Position numbers and translations under genes: made by a program | In this document: piece after piece, positions 1 through 4,368 of the stretch | Layout: the number at the start of each line of letters is the position of its first letter | Numbering within the stretch: position 1 is the first letter of the stretch | The notes under the pieces: model-generated | What the model was told of the DNA's origin: nothing | What the model saw: only the letters and a program-made list of their open reading frames with translations | Database searches by the model: none | Assembly: GCA_016206515.1 (NCBI GenBank) | Contig: JACQRN010000251.1 | Coordinates: forward strand, 1 to 6,646 | Direction of reading: 5' to 3' | Length of the DNA: 6,646 bases | Origin: Planctomycetota bacterium | GTDB lineage: Bacteria > Planctomycetota > SBBH01 > JACQRN01

Positions 1-84
1 CTGCTGACCGAGTCCATCGCCCTCTACGCGACCCTCGTCCATCCCGCGCATGTCCTCGCTACTGCCCGCCGTCAGGTCGCGTAA
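1..84 (+). CDS. Partial CDS, C-terminal end of an unknown protein (strand uncertain)
   Basis: The plus-strand frame is open from the left edge and ends at TAA (82-84), giving 27 residues. Codon choice looks like a high-GC coding frame: CTG, ACC, ATC, CTC and GTC dominate and about four fifths of third positions are G or C. The peptide is helical and hydrophobic (LLTESIALYATLVHP is its start), as a real C-terminus often is. If real, the gene converges on the minus-strand operon ending at 144, leaving a short, AT-richer gap. It conflicts with a minus-strand frame over the same bases that starts with an ATGA overlap at 147. I favour the plus strand on composition only. No family is recognised. 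Confidence 0.35.
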   Translation: MLTESIALYATLVHPAHVLATARRQVA

Positions 85-147
85 GGTTGACGCGTATGTG
101 TAGTAGTTGTATGCAGAGGAGATTCGAGTACGACTAGCGGGCATCAT
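1..147 (-). CDS. Alternative partial CDS: possible third gene of the lexA operon
   Basis: A minus-strand frame starts with ATG-ATG at 147 and stays open to the left edge (49 residues visible). Its first ATG overlaps the TGA stop of the 176-residue gene as ATGA, the same coupling seen between lexA and that gene. Against it, the first 20 codons use many A/T-ending codons. The region antisense to the rival plus-strand frame is rich in Gly, Asp and Glu, as antisense translations often are. It is mutually exclusive with the plus-strand entry at 1-84. No domain is visible in so short a piece. Confidence 0.3.
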   Translation of the reverse strand, partial: MMPASRTRISSAYNYYTYASTLRDLTAGSSEDMRGMDEGRVEGDGLGQQ

Positions 148-674
148 CGGTGAATCGGCACGATCAAGCAGTACGTCGTCCCCTCCGGCGGAACGAACTC
201 GAACGCGATCTTGTGGGAGTCCATCGCCGGGTGAAGTTTGAAGAAACGATAGGTCCGGCGGCCGGTACATGTGTCGACCTTCCGGCGGGCGCGCTCGAAG
301 AGTTTGCGGGCGGCCTGGGGGGAGCGCCGGCGGCCGGCCTGGGTGTGCGTGGGGATGATCGGCTGGCCGGTCACGATGTACTCGCTGATCATGACGAACT
401 CGCTCGGGGAGAGCGTCGCCTTGCGGATCATGGTGCAGCCGCGGCGGGTGAAGACCTTCATTCGGACGCCGTCGATCAGGAGGTCGTAGGCGGGGATCTT
501 CCGGACGAAGGCGTCGTAGTCGCGGCGCGCGAGGTAGGCGGCGCCGTCGTTCGTGACGACGCGGCAGTGCCCTTCCCGGGGGATCGTGTATGGCGCGCCT
601 CCCTCGAGGACGCGGGCGATCTCGTCGGGCACGTCCTGGTGGACGGGCCGGGGGAGGGGCTTCGGCTGGGTCAT
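144..674 (-). CDS. Unknown 176-aa protein coupled to lexA, possible winged-helix fold
   Basis: No family is recognised with certainty. The ATG at 674-672 overlaps the lexA stop (TGA 673-671) as ATGA, and no Shine-Dalgarno sequence is evident. Translation by re-initiation from lexA is therefore likely, and both would share the SOS-type promoter. The N-terminus is polar and Pro-rich. Residues about 70-147 resemble the layout of an OmpR/PhoB-type winged helix: short strands, then LSPSEFVMISEYI (88-100) like the LTPTEFxLLxxL helix, a basic helix RRSPQAARKLFERARRKVD (116-134) like the recognition helix, and RTYRFFKL (140-147) like the closing hairpin. This is inference by eye. No receiver domain is present. 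There are three scattered cysteines and one near the C-terminus, but no CxxC. Plausible roles are an accessory DNA-binding regulator or SOS-associated protein. The gene itself is much surer than the fold. Confidence 0.78.
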   Translation of the reverse strand: MTQPKPLPRPVHQDVPDEIARVLEGGAPYTIPREGHCRVVTNDGAAYLARRDYDAFVRKIPAYDLLIDGVRMKVFTRRGCTMIRKATLSPSEFVMISEYIVTGQPIIPTHTQAGRRRSPQAARKLFERARRKVDTCTGRRTYRFFKLHPAMDSHKIAFEFVPPEGTTYCLIVPIHR

Positions 675-1291
675 GCGCGGTACGTGCGGGTCGATGCGAC
701 GACTTTGCCGATGATCCGGTCCTCGCGCTCCCCGACCCCGATCTGGATGGGGCGGTAGTCGGGGTTCTCGGCCTCAAGCCAGAGCTTTCGGCCTCGCTTG
801 CGCAGACGCTTGACCAGCGCCTCGCCATCCACGTGGGCGACCACGATGTCGCCAGGGTCTGCGGCCGCCTGCTTCCGGACGAAGAGGATGTCGCCGTCGA
901 GGATCCCGGCTCCCTCCATGCTGTTCCCCTTGGTGCGGACCGCGAAGACGCCGCGCCGGTCCCTCACGAGATGCCCCGGGTCCACGTAGCCGTCGGGGGC
1001 CTCCTCGGAGAGGAGAGGGTGGCCTGCGGAGATGTAGCCGAGCACGGGGACCCAACTATCCTCCTCGCCCTCGCGGACCTTCAGGGATCGCGCTCCCAGG
1101 GTGCCCCGCTTCACTGCGCCGCGCGACTCCAGCCCCTGCAGGAGGGCGAAGACGCTCGACTTCGCGATCCCGAGCCCCGCGCCGATCTCGCTGACGGTCG
1201 GCGGCATCTCATGCTTCTCGATGAAGCGCTTGATCCAGTCGAGCGCCTCCTGCTGGCGGGGGGTGATCCCCTCGGACCGGGGCCTGGGCAT
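671..1291 (-). CDS. lexA: LexA-type SOS repressor, self-cleaving (206 aa)
   Basis: Represses SOS genes in the cytoplasm and undergoes RecA-stimulated self-cleavage after DNA damage. From the ATG at 1291, residues 8-72 form the winged-helix DNA-binding domain (TPRQQEALDWI, then PPTVSEIGAGLGIAKSSVFALL). A linker leads to the S24 peptidase domain. The expected cleavage bond is Ala89-Gly90 in YISAGHPLL. The nucleophile is Ser124 in GNSMEGAGILDGD and the general base is Lys161 in ALVKRL. Their 37-residue spacing equals that of E. coli LexA Ser119/Lys156. Length is normal for the family. I reject longer starts up to 1408 because the family begins near the TPRQ segment and the promoter and operator lie just upstream of 1291. 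An SOS box in its promoter supports autoregulation. It is divergent from a serine recombinase unit, so it could be the element's own repressor rather than the host's. Confidence 0.93.
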   Translation of the reverse strand: MPRPRSEGITPRQQEALDWIKRFIEKHEMPPTVSEIGAGLGIAKSSVFALLQGLESRGAVKRGTLGARSLKVREGEEDSWVPVLGYISAGHPLLSEEAPDGYVDPGHLVRDRRGVFAVRTKGNSMEGAGILDGDILFVRKQAAADPGDIVVAHVDGEALVKRLRKRGRKLWLEAENPDYRPIQIGVGEREDRIIGKVVASTRTYRA

Positions 1292-1297
1292 GGGGAT

Positions 1298-1325
1298 AGG
1301 ATATCGAACGATCGTTAGGTGTAAA
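1298..1325 (-). promoter_or_regulatory. Predicted lexA promoter, giving a leaderless or near-leaderless transcript
   Basis: On the minus strand a -35-like TTTACA (1325-1320) and a -10-like TATCCT (1303-1298) are separated by 16 bp. Only six bases lie between the -10 and the lexA ATG at 1291, so transcription would begin at or within a base or two of the start codon. No Shine-Dalgarno sequence is present before that ATG, which agrees with a leaderless message. The SOS box fills the spacer. The hexamers are matched by eye to the sigma-70 consensus (5/6 and 4/6). Confidence 0.5.
1305..1318. promoter_or_regulatory. LexA operator (SOS box), GAAC-N4-GTTC type
   Basis: CGAACGATCGTTAG matches the CGAAC-N4-GTTCG box of Gram-positive-type LexA proteins in one half-site fully and in the other up to GTT. 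Its centre, AACGATCGTT, is a perfect 10-bp palindrome. It sits within the predicted -35/-10 spacer of lexA and upstream of the divergent ORF-recombinase pair. Bound LexA would block its own promoter and could also affect rightward transcription. The position and the adjacent lexA gene make chance unlikely. Confidence 0.8.
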
Positions 1326-1334
1326 TGATTTTCT

Positions 1335-1356
1335 CCGGATCGTTGTCCGATTCCGG
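1335..1356. repeat. Imperfect inverted repeat upstream of the small ORF
   Basis: CCGGATCG (1335-1342) and CGATTCCGG (1348-1356) form a dyad with one bulged T and a 5-base centre. It lies between the SOS box and the first candidate start of the small ORF at 1365. It could be a second operator, part of an attachment site, or chance in GC-rich DNA. No function can be assigned. Confidence 0.35.
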
Positions 1357-1364
1357 GTACGCCG

Positions 1365-1691
1365 ATGCCCTTTTGGTTCCTGGGGATTATGCCAGGGGGG
1401 GACGGCAAGGCAGGGGCGCGCCGGAGGCGTGGGAACTATCGCATAGAGCCGTATTCCCTGTCCGTTTCATGGGTTCCGGCGCATCCGGAAATCGTCGCAT
1501 CGGTCTCGGATCCGTACAGGATCCTCGATGCCGATGCCCGGGAATCGCGTCTGATCGAGGCCCTGGGTCGGATTCTCCGGGAGGGGCGTGGCACGGCGGT
1601 GGCGGTCGTCGGGGGCCAGAAAGGACTTGAGCCGCCCCCCGAAACGAGCGGACATGTGGGCGGGGCCATGGGAACGGGAAGAGACGCATGA
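1365..1691 (+). CDS. Small unknown protein translationally coupled to the recombinase
   Basis: A 108-residue frame whose TGA (1689-1691) overlaps the recombinase ATG (1688-1690) as ATGA, so the two are probably co-translated. The start is uncertain: ATG at 1365, or ATG at 1389 (100 residues, beginning MPGGDGKAG). Neither has a strong Shine-Dalgarno sequence. An in-frame TGA at 1326-1328 excludes a longer form. Visible parts are a basic N-terminal run ARRRR, a central stretch YRIEPYSLSVSWVPAHPEIV, a likely helix ARESRLIEALGRILREGR, and a Gly/Pro-rich tail. No cysteines, signal peptide or membrane segment is seen. The position just upstream of a large serine recombinase suggests an accessory role, for example directionality control or target choice, but this is inference from context only. 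It could also be a spurious frame kept open by high GC. Confidence 0.55.
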   Translation: MPFWFLGIMPGGDGKAGARRRRGNYRIEPYSLSVSWVPAHPEIVASVSDPYRILDADARESRLIEALGRILREGRGTAVAVVGGQKGLEPPPETSGHVGGAMGTGRDA

Positions 1692-3394
1692 TCCGCAAGG
1701 CCGACGCCCAGGACGACATCAAGCGCGTCGCGATCTACTGCCGCGTCTCGACCGACAAGCAGGCGTCCAAGGAGGACTCCTCCCTCGACACGCAGAAGGA
1801 CCGGCTCGTCCGGTACGTCGAGGACAAGCGGCGCGCCGGGTGCCGCTGGGAGCTCGCCTACGAGTTCATCGAGGGGGAGGACGAGGAGGGGAAGCGCCAC
1901 GGGGCGTCTGGCAAGGATCTGAAGCGTCCCTCCTTCGAGCGGATGATGCAGAAGGTCCGAGCGCGGCTCGTCGATGTGGTCCTGTTCACGAAGATGGACC
2001 GGATCTCGCGCAGCGTGGTCGACTTCCTGACGCTCGTCGAGGAGTTCGAACGGCACGATGTTCGGCTGATCTCGCTCAAGGAGGAGATCAATACCTCCTC
2101 CGCCAGCGGCCGCGTGATGACCACGATCATGATCGCCCTCGCCCAGTTCGAGCGGGAGCAGATCTCCGAACGCACGCGGGAGAAGATGGCTTGGCGCGCC
2201 GGGAAGGGGCTTCCGATCGGGCCGCCGGCGCTCGGGTACGAGATGCACGAGAAGCGCTACCGCGTGAACCCGAAGGAGGCGGAGACCGTCCGCTTCATCG
2301 AGCGGGCGTACCTGGAGGAGCGGAGCATCGACCGGGTGATGCGTATCCTCCACCGAAAGGGGATCCGTTCGCGCAAGGGGCGCACGATCACGAAGAACAC
2401 CGTCTCCTGGCTCTTGCGCAACCCGCTCTACACGGGCCGGATCCTGTACCAGGGGGAGGAGTTCCCCGGCCAGCACGAGGCGATCCGGGATGGGCGGACA
2501 CACGCGGAGATCCTCGCGATCATGAGGCAGAACACGCACGCCAAGGGGAACGGGAGGACGAAGGCCCAGATGTACCACTACCTCCTGCAGGGGCTCCTCG
2601 TGTGCGGGTTTTGCCGCGGGCGGATGACCCCGAAGTCGGGGCACGGCCGCGCGGGGAAGCCGTACCACTACTACGTCTGCTCGCGGGCCAACAAGACGGG
2701 AGGCCTGGACTGCAAGACGAATTATCTGGACGCGGTCGAGGCGGACCGGCACGTCCTCGATCGCGTGAAGGGGCTGGCGCTGCGGGACGATCTCGTCCTG
2801 CGGCTCTGCTCAGAGACGGACGAGCGGTTCCGGGAGGCGCTGGAGACGCTGAAGCGGGACCGCGCGTGCGTGAAGGAGCGGCTCTCCGAGGTCTCGCGCC
2901 GGTCGACCAACTTGGCGAAGGCGGTCGCGCAGATGGACGAGGGGGTTCCCAAGTCGCTCCTGGCCGAGGCGAAGGCGCTGGAGAAGGAGGAGGGGGAGCT
3001 CGAAGCGTCGCTCTCCCGGCTCGGGGAAGAGATCGCCCAGATCGAGGGCCGGGTGATCCGGGGCGAGGTGACCGGCGAGACGGTCCGCCACCTGTCCGCG
3101 ATCCTGGGGCACCCCGGGGCGACGCCGGAGCGCGTGAAGGACCTGCTCCCCCGGTTCATCGACTACGTGGTCTGGAGGAAGGCGCCGAAGTCCCGGAAGA
3201 AGGGGCACCTGGAGGTGGCGTTGTTCGAGCGGCCGTTCCGGTCCGACCGGGGGCGGGAGGTCACCGAGGTGGTTCGGGAACTCGCGGAGGCGGAACCGGG
3301 CGGGTCAGCCCCGGACGGGAGCGAGCCGGGCCAGAATGGCCGGGGTGTGGCTCCCGAAGCGCGAATGGTTCGCCGCGAGTTCAGTATGGGGTGA
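1688..3394 (+). CDS. Large serine recombinase (site-specific integrase)
   Basis: Cuts and rejoins DNA at two attachment sites through a phosphoserine intermediate, integrating or excising the element that carries it. The resolvase-type catalytic domain (about 12-165) has the nucleophile Ser21 in YCRVSTDKQ and the arginine motif MDRISRS (103-109, with Arg105 and Arg108). The long helix is AQFEREQISERTREKM. The recombinase domain (about 178-285) contains LGYE and VSWLLRNPLYTGRILYQG. A zinc ribbon follows, with Cys306, Cys309, Cys331 and Cys342. A charged coiled coil (about 376-457) follows, then a C-terminal lobe with FIDYVVWRK. At 568 residues it is typical of phage and integrative-element enzymes. 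GGGAAGAG (1676-1683) precedes the ATG. The last 30 residues are low-complexity, and the TGA stop lies inside the adjacent tRNA-His gene, so the extreme C-terminus may be set by the integration site. No catalytic residue appears lost. Confidence 0.96.
   Translation: MIRKADAQDDIKRVAIYCRVSTDKQASKEDSSLDTQKDRLVRYVEDKRRAGCRWELAYEFIEGEDEEGKRHGASGKDLKRPSFERMMQKVRARLVDVVLFTKMDRISRSVVDFLTLVEEFERHDVRLISLKEEINTSSASGRVMTTIMIALAQFEREQISERTREKMAWRAGKGLPIGPPALGYEMHEKRYRVNPKEAETVRFIERAYLEERSIDRVMRILHRKGIRSRKGRTITKNTVSWLLRNPLYTGRILYQGEEFPGQHEAIRDGRTHAEILAIMRQNTHAKGNGRTKAQMYHYLLQGLLVCGFCRGRMTPKSGHGRAGKPYHYYVCSRANKTGGLDCKTNYLDAVEADRHVLDRVKGLALRDDLVLRLCSETDERFREALETLKRDRACVKERLSEVSRRSTNLAKAVAQMDEGVPKSLLAEAKALEKEEGELEASLSRLGEEIAQIEGRVIRGEVTGETVRHLSAILGHPGATPERVKDLLPRFIDYVVWRKAPKSRKKGHLEVALFERPFRSDRGREVTEVVRELAEAEPGGSAPDGSEPGQNGRGVAPEARMVRREFSMG
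3329..3373. repeat. Two short dyads at the recombinase 3' end, possible attachment-site region
   Basis: GGCCA-GAA-TGGCC (3329-3341) and GCGAA-TGG-TTCGC (3361-3373) are perfect 5-bp inverted repeats with 3-base loops. They lie within the last 22 codons of the recombinase and end 14 bases before the tRNA. Serine integrase attachment sites are imperfect dyads beside the integrase gene, so this is a candidate area. Read on the minus strand the dyads also follow the tRNA, but no T-run is present to make a standard terminator. Chance is possible. Confidence 0.3.
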
Positions 3395-3464
3395 GCGAGG
3401 GGATTCGAACCCCCGACCCGCAGAGCCACAGTCTGCTGCTCTAACCGGCTGAGCTACGCCCACC
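3387..3464 (-). tRNA. tRNA-His(GTG)
   Basis: A complete cloverleaf reads on the minus strand. The acceptor GTGGGCG pairs with CGCTCAC (one G-T). The D stem is GCTC/GAGC, the anticodon stem GCAGA/TCTGC encloses loop CTGTGGC with anticodon GTG, and the T arm carries TTCGAAT. The base at 3464 supplies the extra G-1 that pairs with discriminator C73, the identity signature of bacterial tRNA-His. CCA is encoded (3389-3387). A TATAAT box lies about 20 bases upstream. The 3' end overlaps the convergent recombinase gene by 8 bases, so the tRNA looks like the insertion point of the element on the left, yet it remains intact. Confidence 0.97.
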
Positions 3465-3484
3465 ACCGACGACTGACCCGGCGG

Positions 3485-3492
3485 ATTATACT
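3485..3492. promoter_or_regulatory. Overlapping divergent -10 elements (tRNA-His and redoxin lipoprotein)
   Basis: The bases ATTATACT contain TATAAT on the minus strand (3490-3485, perfect consensus) about 20 bases before the tRNA, and TATACT on the plus strand (3487-3492, 5/6) 13 bases before the redoxin ATG. The -10 symmetry would let one site serve both directions. No good -35 is seen on either side at 16-18 bp, so strength is uncertain. The plus-strand message would have only a few leader bases. Confidence 0.5.
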
Positions 3493-3505
3493 CCGGACGT
3501 GGGAA

Positions 3506-4327
3506 ATGGGCGTGGCGCGCAGAGGTGACCGGATCCGGCGGGCGGCTGCGACGGGGGGGATCGCCCTTCTGGCCGCCTGCGCGATTGCCCAGGAGCCGCC
3601 CCCTGCGGGGGGCGTGCCGCAAACGGCCCCCGCGACGCCAGCGCCTGACGCGGCGGCGCGGGCCACCCCCGCCTTCCGGGGCCAGACGGCCAACGGGCGG
3701 GCGTTCGACTCCGCGGAACTGGAGGGGAAGGTCGCGGTCGTGTGCGTCCTGGGCGTCTCGTTCGAGCCGTGCCGGCGCGAGGCGGCGTCCCTGAAGGGGG
3801 TCCAGGAGGAGCGCGGGGAGTCGGTCCGCGTCGTCTGCATCGCCATGGACCGTGACCCGATGCTGGACGAGCCGCTTCTCGACGCGATGCTCGCCTTCGC
3901 GCGGGAGACTGGGCTTCCGTGCCCGGTTATCGCGACGCCCGAGATGATGGCCGCCTGGGGGCGTCTCCTGCCGGAGGGGACGGTCTCCATGTACCCGACG
4001 ACGTTCATCGTCGGCCGCGACGGAACGGTGCGCCGGATCCTGAAGGGGGTCACCGCCCCCGGCTCGCTGCTCGCGGCGGTGCGGGCGGCGGAAGGCGCGG
4101 CGGACGCATCCGCGTCCTGCCCCGTCTGCTCGAGGCCGGAGGACGTCTGCGAGGCTTGCTGGCAAGCGGAGAGGGTTTGCGCGCCCGACGCCGACTGTGT
4201 CGCGTGCAAGTCCAACAGGGATCCGCCTGGAGAGGGGGCGCCGGACGGCGCGAGGGGGCCCCTTTGCGAGCGTCATGCGCGGGAGCGGAACGCCTGCCGG
4301 GTGTGCGGGTCGTCCGCACCAAGGTAG
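3506..4327 (+). CDS. TlpA-like thioredoxin-fold lipoprotein lacking the first redox Cys, with Cys-rich tail
   Basis: An exported thioredoxin-fold protein of the TlpA/redoxin group, probably anchored outside the cytoplasmic membrane. The basic N-region RRGDRIRR, the hydrophobic stretch and the lipobox LAAC (Cys25) indicate lipid attachment, and a Pro/Ala linker follows. The thioredoxin fold covers about 52-196. The usual WCxPC is here SFEPC (85-89): Phe86 replaces the attacking cysteine while Cys89 remains. The cis-proline loop is MYPTTFIV (Pro164). Ordinary disulfide exchange by a CXXC pair is thus not possible, though a single-Cys function is. After the fold comes a tail (about 204-273) with ten cysteines: four CxxC pairs (205/208, 215/218, 231/234, 264/267) plus Cys225 and Cys254, with CERH (254-257) adding a possible ligand. 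Metal binding is plausible. The start follows a weak GTGGGA. The gene is divergent from the tRNA and convergent with the NHL gene. Confidence 0.88.
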   Translation: MGVARRGDRIRRAAATGGIALLAACAIAQEPPPAGGVPQTAPATPAPDAAARATPAFRGQTANGRAFDSAELEGKVAVVCVLGVSFEPCRREAASLKGVQEERGESVRVVCIAMDRDPMLDEPLLDAMLAFARETGLPCPVIATPEMMAAWGRLLPEGTVSMYPTTFIVGRDGTVRRILKGVTAPGSLLAAVRAAEGAADASASCPVCSRPEDVCEACWQAERVCAPDADCVACKSNRDPPGEGAPDGARGPLCERHARERNACRVCGSSAPR

Positions 4328-4349
4328 CGGAGCGCGAAGCGGTCCGCCC

Positions 4350-4365
4350 CGCGCCGCCGGGCGCG
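4350..4365. terminator. GC hairpin between convergent genes, possible bidirectional terminator
   Basis: CGCGCC-GCCG-GGCGCG is a perfect 6-bp stem with a 4-base loop. It lies in the 41-base gap between the redoxin stop (4327) and the NHL-gene stop (4369). No T-run follows on either strand, so it is not a classical intrinsic terminator. The position supports a terminating or mRNA-end role, but a short GC stem is common by chance here. Confidence 0.35.
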
Positions 4366-4368
4366 ACT

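Noticed and set aside
87..115. TTGACG-17-TATGCA promoter-like pair on the plus strand
   Set aside because: The -10 matches only three positions and the transcript would run antisense to the lexA operon. No gene is there to serve.
117..137. GATTCGA with flanking similarity to the T arm of tRNA-His, as a left att copy or tRNA remnant
   Set aside because: Only about seven contiguous bases match and alignment needs a gap. No stem pairing is seen. It is too short to call a direct repeat.
590..1318. Plus-strand frame antisense to lexA
   Set aside because: LexA on the minus strand has the cleavage site, Ser/Lys dyad and HTH at correct spacing, so this is a shadow.
1436..2752. Long minus-strand frame antisense to the recombinase
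   Set aside because: It overlaps a recombinase with all catalytic motifs. The frame lacks recognisable domains and is an in-register antisense artefact.
1588..3444. Plus-strand frame that reads through the recombinase into the tRNA
   Set aside because: Its last residues are a translated tRNA, and the frame competes with the real recombinase frame.
4118..4324. CxxC motifs in the redoxin tail as c-type heme sites
   Set aside because: None is followed by His as CxxCH, so heme attachment is not supported.
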